DNA of 64,000 bases. Source: Byssothecium circinans (taxonomy: Eukaryota; Ascomycota; Dothideomycetes; Pleosporales; Massarinaceae). Location of the stretch: contig ML977012.1 in NCBI GenBank assembly GCA_010015675.1, positions 1 through 64,000 of the forward strand, read 5' to 3'. Under the pieces are notes generated by a model. That model worked only from the letters and a program-made list of their open reading frames with translations. It did no database searches and was not told where the DNA came from. The stretch's first letter is position 1, and each line of letters opens with the position of its first letter. The position numbers and the translations under genes are program-made. Shown in pieces: positions 23,034-35,108 of this stretch.

Positions 23034-24492
23034 ATGCCAATGCGGACATGTGACTTTGACAGTTGCTCGAAACCCGCAGTCCGCACCACCGGTGACTGCA
23101 TCCTGTGTAATCAACACCTCTGTTCCTCCCATCTCCAAGCCCCCTTCCACCAATGCCCTTCCTGGGAGGTCTCTGTCCCCGACTCCAAACATGACACCAT
23201 AAACACATCTAATCCCCCAGCAGGATGCTGAGCACTACGATCCGGCAGCCCGGGAAGCAGAGAAGAAAGAGATAGAAATATTATTCCAAAGAATCAACCG
23301 AGACGCCCTCGCCGCACGCGCGAGCGAGCTACGAAATGGCATCGGTTGTTCGATCCCTGCATTGCAGTATGATAGAAGCAAACGAAGCTCTGTCATGGGC
23401 GGCATGAATTACCACATCGACATCGTGTTCGAAGACGACGTGGTCTGGTTGGCACGGATTCGCCGTTTCAACGCTACGTCTCCTCCGCCGCTGTTACGAG
23501 ACTATATTTTCTAGACCGAATGCGCCACGATGAAATTCCTCGAGAAGACCGCGGTACCGACGCCGAAGGTCTTCGACTTTGCGGTCGAAAGCGCCGAGAA
23601 TCCCGTGGGCGTGGGCTATATGCTGGTTGAGAAGATGGCGGGCACGTCGCTACGATGGGCTCTGCTGTCTTCAGAGCAAAGAAGAAAGATCGTGGAGCAG
23701 CTTGCGGACATCTTCATTGAGCTGCGGAAATATCCGTTTGAGAAGATGGGAAGTCTCGAGCCTTGTTCTTCTCCTTCTTCGCAGCCTATTGTTGGCGCAT
23801 TTGCTCGCGAGTCTCTAACGGATTTCCATGGCGAACATATGGCGCCTCTTGGGCCGTATTCGTCACCGCGGGAATATCACACGTGTTCCGTCAAGCTCAT
23901 ACTGGACCTGATCCTCCGAGAGGAAATGTACACCCAAAATCCCATCGATGCGTATCTTATCCACCGCTTCCTCCTCGACCTCATCCCCTCGGTCCTTCCC
24001 TCGCAAGACCAGCAGCATGACGGGCAATTCTTCCTCAAGCATGCCGATGACAAGGGCGACCATATCCTCGTCGACGCGGACTATAATATCACCGCCATCA
24101 TTGACTGGGAGTGGGCGTACACGGCCCTGGAAGCAATAGCGTTTAATTCGCCCATTGGAATGATCCCTGTTAACGATTTCTACAATGGCGTTAATACATT
24201 GGGAGAGGAGGAGGAGTTCTTGGCTGAGAGGTTTGAAAATATGGGCGAGCGGAGTTTGGCGCGGACGGTGAGAGAGGGGCAGTTGCAGCATCGGTTTGAA
24301 TTTTGTTGTGGGTATGACATGACGGCGGATTGGCAAGGTTTCTTAGGGCTTTTTAAGGGGTTGAGGGAGGCGGTTGGGGTGGATCAGGGGCTGGAGTGGG
24401 AGGAGTGGAAGGAAGTTGCTTTGGAGCGGTATAAAGGTGATGAGGGATTGGAACGGTTACTTTCGAAAGCGGGCGTTGTGGGGAAGGGCTAG
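23034..24492 (+). pseudogene. AN1-like finger plus APH-type kinase, interrupted by one stop
   Basis: Exon 1 (23034-23168) and exon 2 (23221-24492) join in phase 0 across a 52-bp intron. Residues 4-41 form an AN1-like zinc finger (CDFDSCSKPA..CILCNQHLCSSH..HQCP). Exon 2 encodes an aminoglycoside-phosphotransferase-fold kinase: MNYHIDIVFEDDVVWLARIR is the ATP-lobe strand, FLKHADDKGDHILVD takes the place of the catalytic loop, and IIDWEWA the metal-binding Asp. The usual loop Asn is replaced by His. An in-frame TAG at 23512-23514 (codon 143) splits an otherwise continuous 468-codon frame between RDYIF and TECATMKFLE. Continuity on both sides argues for a recent CAG-to-TAG change. Either the locus is dead, the stop is read through, or the base is wrong. 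An ATG at 23530 could restart the kinase without its N-lobe. Confidence 0.75.
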
Positions 24493-25088
24493 AGTGAACT
24501 GGAAAAGAACTTGTCCTCACTTTAAGTTAAAACAAAATTGTTGTTGTGCAGAGATTCACTTTCACCCCTTGGGACCAGCGATGACTTAAGAACACTGAGC
24601 ATTGAGAGCAACGAGTGGGGACTTGATCGAGTAGTATAGAGTGAAATATAACCCGGACGTGGAAAGCTTCTTACAGATAACTGCGATTGTTTGAGATCGA
24701 TCTGTGTCCACTCCAGCCTTATATAAGATCCATGGGCTCCAACGCGGGCGTGGTGCTCGGCTCCGATTGGCGGAGATCCCTGCTGTGGATCCCGCTAGGA
24801 GTCATGTTGTTTTTTACACGCTGATGAGATCTTTGCGATTTCGCATTTCACAGCGCATCATTCCGTGACTACAACGAGTCGTATCCCTTGCATATCCGAT
24901 CTTCGAGGCCCGAGCGACATAAGGGATCTTTGGGGTAAAGGCGTGGGTATTGGACGAGGAAGACAAGCGCCATTCGGTCGCTTTTGTGGGGTGCTGGGGG
25001 CGTCACGGTTGCTGTGAGAGCCCCCGGCTTTCAGGCGAAGAGGTGGAAGAAGGGGATCGGGAATAAGAGCTGGAAAAGGTTCTTCGCT
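24493..25088. other. intergenic spacer
   Basis: Between the AN1/APH locus and DUS1. No gene is recognised. Confidence 0.5.
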
Positions 25089-26847
25089 ATGGCCGCGGAA
25101 GTCAGGGATACGGGGACGAATGGCTACGGGGACGGGGGAGAAAGGCAGAGTAAGAGGGTCAAGCTGCATGGACGCGCCTTTTACGAAAGTATTGGAAGTC
25201 CGAAGATTGTGCTTGCACCCATGGTGGAGCAGTCGGAATTTGTACGTCTCAGAATCATTACAGTGTATCCCTCGGGGATTGAGCACTGACAGGAACTGCT
25301 CATAGGCATGGCGAATGCTCACACGCTCGTTCCTCCCACCCTCGGCGCAAACAAGCCTCCTCTCCTACACACCCATGTTCCACTCCAAAATGTTCTCGGA
25401 GATGCCGAAATATCGCGACTCGCACTTCCAACCTCTCAAATCTGCGCTCCCTTCTCCCGTCGACGCATACCATATCTCGCAACTCCCGTCCTCTGAACTC
25501 CATCTCGACGGTAACCCGGCCTTCGATCGGCCGCTCACGGTACAATTCTGCTCAAATGATCCAGAGGATCTGCTCAATGCGGCGAAACATGTGGCGCCGT
25601 TCTGCGACGCCGTGGATCTGAACTTGGGATGTCCGCAGGGAATTGCAAAGAGGGGAAACTATGGCGCCTTCTTACAGGAGGATTGGGAGACGATTAGTAA
25701 AATGATAAGGAAGCTACATGAGGAGTTGGATGTGCCTGTCACGGCAAAGATGCGGGTTTTGGAGACAAGAGAGAAGACATTGGAGTATGCGAAGATGATA
25801 TTAGATTCAGGCGCCAGCATACTCACGGTTCATGGACGGAGAAGAGAGCAAAAGGGCCATAATACGGGACTTGCAGATTGGAGTATGATCCACTACCTGA
25901 GGGACAATCTGCCAAAGGAGACGGTACTATTTGCGAACGGGAATATCCTGCAGCCAGAAGACATTACGAAATGCCTTGAAGAGACAGGCGCGGATGGAGT
26001 AATGAGCGCAGAGGGCAATCTATACGACCCAACAATCTTCGGCAAACCGCCACCTATCGGCGAAGAAGGACGCGAGTACTGGCGCGGCCGTGACGGGAAA
26101 GGCGGGTATAGGATGGACGCTGTGTTCCGGCGATACATGGACATCATACACAAGTACGCCCTCGGCCAGGAACCACCCGCACGCAAACCTCTTTTTCTTC
26201 CTTCAGACCCCGTGGAGCCAGAAGAATCTGCACAGAAAGAAGAGGAGGAGCAAGAAGGTCCGCCGAAGAAGAAGCTGAAGCAGACAAAGGGCGATAAGAA
26301 ACAGCAGCAGATCAAGAACCCGAACTTGACGGCGATGCAGGCACATCTCTTCCACCTTCTGCGTCCGCTGGTTGCGCAACATCATAATGTTCGCGATGCG
26401 TTGGCCAAGAGTCGCGTGGGTGATATCGAAGCGTTCGAGAACGTGCTCACGCTTGTCGAGAACGCGGTGAAGGAAGGTCTCATCGCGTACGAAAACGAGC
26501 AAGCCGAGCCCACACCATCTGAGCCCGAAGTCCAAGAGCAAGCAGCAAAAGAAGAAGAAGAGGAGCCCACAGACCCATATGAATCCTCCCTCGCCACAGT
26601 CGCGCGGTGTAAACGGCCTTGGTGGGTATGCCAACCTTACGTCCGGCCACTGCCTAAAGAAGCCATCGCCAAAGGATCCATGAGCTTAAGCAAAAAGGAG
26701 AAGAAGAGACTTGAGCAGGAGGAGGCGCAGGCTAGAGCTGTGGGTCTGGAGCCTGGAGGGAGGGTGGTGAAGGAGGAACTTGGAGATGGTGATGTGGGCG
26801 CGAAACGGGAGGTGGAGGTTCCGAAAGAAGGGGTGGTTTGTGGGTGA
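25089..26847 (+). CDS. DUS1: tRNA-dihydrouridine(16/17) synthase
   Basis: Flavin enzyme reducing U16/U17 in the tRNA D-loop. Exon 1 (25089-25241) and exon 2 (25306-26847) are separated by a 64-bp intron and give 564 aa. The substrate/FMN region is plain: PKIVLAPMVEQSEFAWRMLT crosses the intron junction, then YTPMFHSKMF, and the catalytic cysteine in NLGCPQGIAKRGNYGAFLQ. FMN-phosphate contacts are in LTVHGRRREQKG and GVMSAEGNLYDP. Two charged insertions in the C-terminal half (EEEEQEGPPKKKLKQTKGDK near residue 360, and an Ala/Glu-rich stretch further on) plus a basic tail make it longer than the yeast enzyme (about 420 aa). I chose the ATG at 25089 because the sequence before it lacks family similarity, although the frame is open further upstream. 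Confidence 0.94.
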
Positions 26848-27099
26848 TGGTGGGATTGTAGTGGGAAGTAGAGTTTGAAGGGATGATACGAGGACTATCG
26901 AAGTGTCCTATGGAGGGAGAAACTCTTTAGATCGACTTGAAGGTACATTTTTTTGTAATTTACCTCTGCGAATAGTCAAGGTGCGGGAAGCGGATCCAGA
27001 GGTCTTACAGCGCCCAATCAGTCTCTCATTCAAGCTACGAGAAGGACGACCTAGCTCCCATCATGGGGTAGTACGTAACGAGGCATAGTAATAAAAGGT
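26848..27099. other. intergenic spacer
   Basis: 3' flank of DUS1. Nothing recognised. Confidence 0.5.
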
Positions 27100-27279
27100 C
27101 TAGGCCAAATCGGCTCCCAGAGACCGCATCTCATCCCACCTCCTCAGAGCCTCAACCACAGGACGAAAATCTCGACAACCTCGATACCCAACGACCCTCA
27201 TCTTCATATGTGCTATGTAAAACAGGTCTAGAAGTTCCTCAGCGACCTTCCCAAGCCCTAGCCACCACTCTACTCCATT
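27100..27279 (-). pseudogene. orphan coding-like fragment
   Basis: On the minus strand a frame is open for 59 codons, ending at a TAG (27102-27100). It reads like a genuine helical protein end: WWLGLGKVAEELLDLFYIAH, then MKMRVVGYRGCRDFRPVVEA. Upstream in the same frame there are stops (TGA at 27280-27282 and others), and I found no donor/acceptor pair that links it to a start. It is most simply the 3' end of a decayed gene. Family unknown. Confidence 0.35.
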
Positions 27280-30200
27280 TCAAGTCCGCTCCACACCACA
27301 ACCCCGGCAGCCTTACTCAGGTGCTCCGCTCCGCTACCACACAGTATCCAACATATTACGTTCCCAAATACGCCAGGGCTAAATAAGATAAAGCACCCTG
27401 GGCACGAACCCCACGGCACTGTAGTGAGAATGAGGATAGTGGATCGATTCAGTAATGGAAGTAGGCGTGAAAGATGAGCGCCTGGCTTCCTCCGTCTCAA
27501 AAACCCAGGATCAGGATCGTTGTAGTGGCAACAGGAAAGCTAACGAAGAAGGGTGCCAGAGCAGAGAAGAGCCGAGTAGAGTCTATATGCCAACAGAGTT
27601 ACGCAATTGCCTTGTTCACCTTTATTGCGGTACGCATGCAGTGATGGAGAGAAGATGTGTACCCATAAATATTTCACTGGAAAGAAGATTGACTGTTCTA
27701 TTGTCACTATACGGAGTGTGGAGAGCAAGGTCGTCATGTGTCCAGTATCAGTAAGCGTGTGGGAGTACGCTGGCAAATTATACCTATCTCCTTCTGCACG
27801 CGGAACCGAGGGGAAGGTAAAAGAACGCAGAAGGAGAAGAGAAAATGCACGGGGTAGAATGGTAGTGAATGGTACAGTCACGTACACACATGGCAAAAAA
27901 TGCTTCGGTAGCTTGAATATAGAACTGACTACACTTGTTCTCCCAGAGCGCTGTATGTATACTACAAGTGTGGATATGTTCTTCGTAGTAGAAAAGTACC
28001 GTTCCTCGTATAGTTACGTCCTGGTGGATATATAGTTCCTAGGTTCCGTTTGAAAGGGAGCCTACTGTCTTGAGGAGTTATGGTTACGATACACGCGGGA
28101 GAGAAAATACGTTTTTGGGCGTCGGGAAGGAATCTTCGAGTTGCAAATTAAAATCAACTTCCGCCGTTATACTACACCGAAAGCTGCTAATAGTTTGTCA
28201 AAAACCCATCTTGCATATCTCCGTCATCTGCTTAGTTCTCCTTCAAATCACCTTGTACCATCTCTAGCCTGCATATCGTATTATAAGCAGCTTCACTTTT
28301 ATTAATCTTAGATTAAACTCCTCCCGCCAGCGTAGCTCCTGCGCTGCACGCATTCTCTTTGCCTAATACGCTCCGGGGTTACACGCAGCAGCACGCACAA
28401 CATCGGAAATAAAGTTGGGAAATAACCACGTCCGTACTTCCATACACCCCTTGTCCTATACCCCAACTTATTCCTGCAGCTTCCCTACCAAAAAAATGTA
28501 GCGCGCGGCTCAAGAAGGGATAATAACAGTGATCCCCATTCTGCATGCGGTGCTGACTACATATGCTGCACCACCATCAAAGATAAATTGAACATCACAT
28601 CGCGAGTCCGTAAAAAGAAACATGCAACCCACCTGCCTAAACGCGGCAAAGCCCACCAGTCTTCCAGCGCTATTCTTGCACTTGCCTGCAGACCACGGCA
28701 GGCAAGGAAAAGAAAAACCTGTATTTTGCGGTGTATTTATGGTGTTGCTGAAGGCCCATAACTTTTTCCGATGTGATGAACCGACCGGGAGTTATTTATG
28801 GGAAATAAGACTTTTTCCGGAAATGCAAACTGATGGAAGCGTATGCGTGTGCATGCAGACGATGGGAAGTGACTTCCGGACCGGTGATGATAGATACCAT
28901 GGACTGATTGAAGCTGCAGCTTCACCCCCAACGAGTATTCACTCCAACAACAAGTCCCCAAAATATCATCAACGGCAAAGAAAGAAAGTGAAAAGACGCG
29001 GATACATCTGCAGCTAGTCATGTGTAAATGGATGTGTGCATATGTCATCCCAACCCTCCGTCGCTGCCAATACCACCAACCTACCCCGACCAATCAACCA
29101 ATCCATCGCTCCCAAATACGTACCCCCCAAAGCGCCCAAGCACTCTCAAAACCGATAGAAACCACCCAACAAGGCACCCATATCCTCCCTCTTCCGGCAT
29201 CCGCTTTCCCGTTCAAGCATCCCTGCGATCTGCAACGCGAACTGTAGCAACCACACTCGCCACCGTTGGTGGCTTAATGCGTGACTTTGGGTCGGATCCA
29301 TCAATTCATGCGAGCGCGTGACACGAAAAACTGGGAATCAAATACGAAATAGGACTCGATCCCGTTGCGCTTCCGTGAGCTGGTCGGCGTGGCGGTGGAG
29401 GGTGTGGTTTCGAGAGTGGGAGGGTTCTTCGTCGATTGAGACCATGATAGTGGAGATGGAGAATGAGAAACGCGACGGTATCCACATACATAGAAACGAG
29501 CCGCGTGATACGAACTTATTCTTACCGATTTCGATATGATATTCGTGCTGGTGATATATGTATGTATGCACCGTACCGTTAAAGACAGCTGTCTGCAAAC
29601 TCTATCCCATCCTCAATGCCGTAGCCGAACACGGCATTTTCGGAATCGCATGACCTGTCGTGCATTTCAGCTGAGACCGGTACTGCACTACCCCACATCG
29701 AGCTTGACAGCATCACCGCTGCTTGTTCAGCTCAGCTTATCCCGGCGCTATAGGTGCCTAGCGAATCCATAGTAGGTGGAAGAAGGAACATGCCTGAATG
29801 TGTTGCGACTTGAACTGCGACAGACCGCAGAACCGCTGAATACGAGGGGCGAGCAGAATTCGGAACTTCGAAGAACGGACTGAAGTGTGAGAAGTGTTGG
29901 ATCGACGTTAGTGAGCCTTGGGAGGAGAGCGTGGTGAGTTGCACGAGGAAAGATGGCGAAGGGAATGGTTGTAGTTGATATACCGCGCATGAAAGAGGAT
30001 GAGGAGAACGCCATTAATGTGGGGGTATTTCGAAACCAAAATCTCAAAGGCACAAAAAAACAAACAAAGTTGGAAAGAATTGATGGCGCAATTGCTTGCA
30101 AGGAAACCTTCTCTCAACATTTGCCTAAGCCTAGCGAAATCCCATTATGCCACCGGATGTATTGTACTAAAAGGAAAGGAAGCGCACTTCTCCATACACT

Positions 30201-30416
30201 AGCAGTAGTCTGCGCGCCTGTCGCCGTATTCAGCCAGAATGCCTCATCTAATAACGAGGGTAAGAGTGTAAAGGAAAAGGAGGGTATCGTGTGTGAATCG
30301 TAGAGGGCGGTTTTATGGACAGGAGGGTTAGGCGTGGGGAGCCGGTGATCCAGTGCCGTGTGACGAGGGCTGGCCTGTGTTCGGATGTCCGTGTATAGTC
30401 GTGTGATAGTGCTGCT
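27280..30416. other. gene-poor spacer of 3.1 kb
   Basis: The longest stretch without a supported gene. Open frames here are short, low in complexity or mutually overlapping. No inverted repeat, tRNA or transposase was recognised. A long non-coding transcript or a UTR would not be visible by this reading. Confidence 0.45.
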
Positions 30417-32411
30417 CTACGGCGAGCGAGGATTTCTACCGCTACCAGTCAACTCCGCTTCCACGTATCGCGGCCACGTGTTGGTGAAGACCAGGTATTT
30501 TATGCTTTCGAACGCCGCATCGAAGATCTCCTCAGTGAACTCGCTCGGTACGATGCTCCTTGTGCTTGATGTACTCGAAGTACTGATGCTCGATTCCATA
30601 CTCGCTGGTCGGTCGAGAGTGCTTTCCCATGGACACACGACGTTCTCGCGCGCACTGGGTGACATGGGTTCAGTGGGCGTGTTGCTGCGGGTTGGCGGCA
30701 TGTACGGGTCGTATTCCATGTTTTCAAATTGCGTCTGCAGCTTCTTGAAGATCTTATATTCGATGTTGATGGGCGCCTCTGCTGTAAAGGGGTTGATGAG
30801 GGTGAAGAAGATGAGCGAAGCTTCAGTGTGCATCTGGCGCCTTTGCGATGTGGTCACGGTACGCAAAGCGGACCATTTCTTCTTAAAGTTTCTCGCTTCT
30901 CGGAGGAAGATGGGGTTCTCGGCTGTGAATTCATGCGACGCAGTCCATTCAACCAGGCTGTCGATTTGGTGCTCGATGCTGTATTCGAGCGCTTGCATCG
31001 ACGCCTTTGGCTTTAGGTCCTTACTCAGCACCGAGTCAGATCGCTTTTCAGATGGAGCCGGTGAGTTCGAGGTGAGTGATGCGGTATCGGCTGATCTTGA
31101 GCGCTTCTTCTTCAAGGTGGGTATCTTGGCGGCTTCCCGGAGAGGTATCAGAATGAGCACTTGTTGACATACCACTAGAGACGGAAGGAACCTGAATGAG
31201 GAGTCAGCTCAAGTCCGACAAGCACAATGTCAAACGCCCCCAAATAGCGATGTGGCGTTAATACGACGTGATTAACGAGGTTTCACAATACGGGGCCGAA
31301 TATCGAAAATAAGCGCACAAAAGCAAAGGACTTCGGCACGGGAGAACCCGCTGCACGATTCGGGGACTTACCATCCTGCTGTGGGGAAGTTGCGATTCAT
31401 GGCCACCATGCCCTCGCTTCTTGCATAGGTGAAAATCAGCCATAGCGGAGTGCCGGGTAATCTGCAACGACCAAGTTAGCCAGCTGCATAACGGAATTCT
31501 TCGGGGGCCACGAACCCAGCAAGAATAGCCAGCCTAGTTTGCCATGCCCAGGAGTGAACGTCACGGACGTGCCGGATCTTCCAGAGAATCCATGGGCCAA
31601 CGAGCGCAGTCCAGAATAGCTGCACGAAAATAGAAGGCACCCTGCCTATGTTTAGCATGTTGAAGAAAAGAGCAACGCGTCAGAGAGCTCACCATTCGCC
31701 ACCCTCACGGCACACTCTCGAGTCTACAATGGGGCCAAAGAAGCCGTAGGTTGCGTGGAAGCGGCGCGACCCGAAGAAGAGGAAAATGGCAGGAAAAAAC
31801 TATACTGCGATTAGCGGAATTGTCGCAGACACTTAATCGCCTCGCGCAGCAGCGGCAACTTACTGAAATAAGTAGTAGCATACAAGTGCCATAGTTCACT
31901 TTGGCCGCCGCATCTAGAGCGAGCCAAGCCTCCAATAGACCCCTAGGAGTGTAGGCAATGCGCTGCTTGCGGGCGCCTGCGAGAAAGTCTTTCTTCATTC
32001 GGCGTTGGCTCTCGTAGGCCTTGAGGACACGAGCGTTGCAAGCTGTTAAAGTCAGTCACTGGTCCATATGAGAATGATCTTGTGCCTACATTGGAAGATA
32101 GCCATGCCCGTTGGAAGGAAAATGGACATGACCCAAAACTCGGCTGAACAAGGCCATTGCCCGTTCAATGGGTAGACCAACAGAACCAAGATGAGGTACA
32201 CATGAAGTGCGGATACCGAAGTGAAGATGATTGGGAGACCTCGGATTCGGATGCAGAAGGCTGAGCGGCGTCGATATAGTAGGTACAGTTCGCCGGTGAG
32301 TATGCAAGTATACAGGATAGCGACGACGACGTAGGTGATTCCAACGGCATTGATGTTAGGACGGCCACCATCGAGCAAACGAGGAACAATAATTGGAGCC
32401 ATGTTGACCAT
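30417..32411 (-). CDS. seven-transmembrane receptor with C-terminal RGS domain (GprK type)
   Basis: Six exons reconstructed by frame: 32411-32090, 32042-31864, 31799-31693, 31641-31516, 31461-31372, 31191-30417 (532 aa; every phase agrees). The N-terminal half has membrane helices, for example NAVGITYVVVAILYTCILTG, then SVSALHVYLILVLLVYPLNG and PSIFVQLFWTALVGPWILW, and the motif LPGTPLWLIFTYARS before the RGS part. The RGS domain occupies roughly residues 300-510 (LEYSIEHQIDSLVEWTASHE; FTEEIFDAAFESIKYLVFTN). Between its halves is a Ser/Thr-rich loop of about 60 residues. Receptors of this class couple sensing to GTPase activation of a G-alpha subunit; in Aspergillus the relative is GprK. The ligand is unknown. 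The fourth donor (GTTCGT at 31515) is non-standard. An alternative start at 32402 would remove three residues. Confidence 0.88.
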
Positions 32412-34994
32412 GACGGTTTGGATTGGCTCAGGCGGAAACCAGAGAGCAGTGAGCAATGGAAAGTTTCGACATTCAGATTCGATGGCTCGATAAAAAGGAA
32501 GGAAGGCGGGACGGGCGAAGGAATGGAGACCAGTAAAGTACCGAGACAGCGGGACAGGAGGACAAACTTTACATAGGTAAGCGAAAGGTAGGGCGGATGC
32601 TTGCTAGGGAGGGTTTGGCGTATGAGGTGGGCCGAGAAGGTTGAAAGAGATGAGCAGGAGGGAAACGCGGTCAGGTATACTTTTAGCACCAGCTTGTTAA
32701 AGTGGGCGGCAAGGGAGCGTAGTCGGCTTCTACCGAGCATGGACATATGTATGTATAGCTATCGTGTCACGTCGCGGGGTCGATGTGACTGGAAGGGAGA
32801 GCAAAGGGACGTGTTGCGGTGTCACAATGCCGCCACGGGAACACAGACTGCAACGCTGCCATATTCCAATAGCGGTTCTGCTATGCACGCGCAATGAAGG
32901 GGACATTGGGGTTGCGTCGACACGATGAGATGGTCAGTGAAGAGATGCCTGGCGACGATCCAACAAGGAACCCAAGAGTGGCTCGTGCGCTTCCGGCTGA
33001 TGTTCACGATACAGCTCGCGTTTCGGCGGACCTCCGGGCTCCCTTTGCTCAAACACCTGGACAGCATACCTATCTGATCCATTACTTCGCGCAGTGCTGC
33101 TAAAGGCATAATGCCTCGCGGACAAAGATGACAACATGAGGCAACGTGGTAGAGCCACCGATGACCTCAACTTCCGGATCCCATTCCTCGACCTCTACTT
33201 CGTATGACCGTGGCACTTCACCGAAGCGCCGTCTTTTCATAGTTCAGCGAAGAACCAAGTATGCACTCGACAAGCGGCCGAGGATTACAACTTTAAATGC
33301 GCCGACACGGCTCTTCCCCCGACTTCGGATCGGCCTCTCATGCAGTCATTCATACTCGGCTCCAGCCCGTTGGAACACCTCCTGTCACCCACCTAAACAG
33401 TTTCACATTTCGTCTTCTGGAAGCGCTTTTGCAGTAATCAAACTGATCGGTTAAAGCTGTCAACGCGTAGCGGTGCGCCATGTTTATGCGGACAAATGCT
33501 GGCTAGTTCTTCTCCTCCCATTTCCCCCTCGAACGGTGGATCAATAAAGCTTATTAGCGCCCGAACCTGGCCGGAAGAGAAACAGTAGCAAAGGCCTGGT
33601 GGTGTGCCGCACAATACTGAGACATGCAAATATCTGTGGCGGTATCATGACGACAGGGTACTTGCTACTGATATTTTCCCGTCCTGGTACTATGGATCAT
33701 TTGTGTAAAGCTAATTTTATGAAGTAGAGAACTTCAACCGCATGCTGTGCATACTTCTGCGCATTGTTTACCCTAGCTCTCCTCACCGTTGCTAGACGCC
33801 TGATATGCGCCTTACAATCGATTATTTCAGGCTTGAAATCGGATCGGATCTCGGTGAGGCTCAAACAACGATGTGCAAGATCAAATTTGCCCAGTACCTC
33901 TTGTTAGAAAACTACCGGCGCTACTGTCTGGGCTTCAGACCTCAAGTTACCGTGTATGATCGACTAGTGTGGAGCTTTCTGCATCTATCCGCCTTAATAT
34001 ACTCAAGATAAGGCTGGCACATGCTAGAAGACTAGCCGTGCCTTGGTCTTCTATCAATCTCGAGACCTGCCATCTCTCACACCACTAGATATAAACCGGC
34101 CTTTGCTCCGTCCTCGGACTAGAAATCCTTCCCGGCACTTTTACTCTTCCATCGGCTCATGAAACCTTCTTAAAGCGTGCTGACGTATCCACCGTATTAC
34201 TCTTTTCCTCTCTGATGGGTTTGACTTTAGACACCACCCAAGGCGGTGAGGATAATCTGAGGGTGTAGACCCTGGCGCCACTGCTCATGTGTTCCAGTGG
34301 AATGCAATGCTAAGATAGGAGGGATCCCGGAGCAGGAAGAGCGAATCGAAGGTCAAAATCGCAACGGTGGATTTGGGAGTTACTTGAAGCTTTCCAGCTC
34401 TATCTATGACATGGTCGACAGTTATAACATAACGAAAGCGACGTAAAGTGAAGACCACAAAAAACCGACTTGCACGTAACATAACCGTATCCTCATCAAT
34501 TCTCCTCCTTTGCATGATCATTAACGTTCACATAGCATGTGCAGAAGCCATCAGGGGTGGAAGTCTTCCAGAAGAGGTGACCGCCTTTTCACAGCGAGGC
34601 AATCATCTATGCCATGTGCACATGCTACTACGACCTCTTCATAGCCTATCGATGCGTACGTACCATCCGTCCGCCACTGATAGCTTTCGATCACCGTATA
34701 TCAGCATGACATGTGCCTCCCTCGTCACACACGAAAACCCTTCATCAATCACCTTCTCTCCCCAAACTCATATCAAGCCCGGGTTGCAATACGCTCTTAC
34801 TTTTATTTTACCACAACCACCAACCACAAATCTCCAAAACAAACCTTCCCACTACCAACACCACAGACAACGCCCCTATACCAATACCCAACTTCTTCAT
34901 TTCAAAGACCTTCGACTTCGCAAACCACAACTTTCCACCAATCCTATAACAAAATACATACGTTTCCGCAACTTCAAAGACTACAACAAGAATC
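32412..34994. other. intergenic spacer of 2.6 kb
   Basis: Upstream of the GPCR-RGS gene and of the 37-codon microprotein gene. Short open frames at 33146-33454 and 33805-34011 lack domain or splice support. The last 200 bases before 34995 are CA-rich, as in a fungal 5' leader. Confidence 0.45.
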
Positions 34995-35108
34995 ATGGGC
35001 TGGATCTGCTGCACTTGCGGAAAAGAGTCGAATAAGGGCTGGAACGGCGACAAGTGTGGCAATCCCAAGTGCTCGCACACCTGCTGTTATAATTGCGGAT
35101 ATACATAG
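34995..35108 (+). CDS. 37-residue cysteine-rich microprotein
   Basis: ATG at 34995 opens a 37-codon frame ending TAG at 35106-35108. It begins MGWICCTCGKESNKGWNGDK and ends CGNPKCSHTCCYNCGYT. Nine cysteines in 37 residues are grouped as CCxC, CxxxxC and CCxxC, a spacing suited to one or two zinc-ribbon or knuckle-like sites rather than to a secreted disulfide peptide, since there is no signal peptide. The start context (CAAGAATCATGGG) is good, and a CA-rich leader precedes it. The Cys density in just one of six frames over so short a distance is unlikely by chance. Function unknown; small zinc-binding proteins of this look occur in filamentous fungi, to my recollection. It might also be an exon of a larger unit, but both flanks are stop-rich in this frame. 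Confidence 0.6.
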   Translation: MGWICCTCGKESNKGWNGDKCGNPKCSHTCCYNCGYT

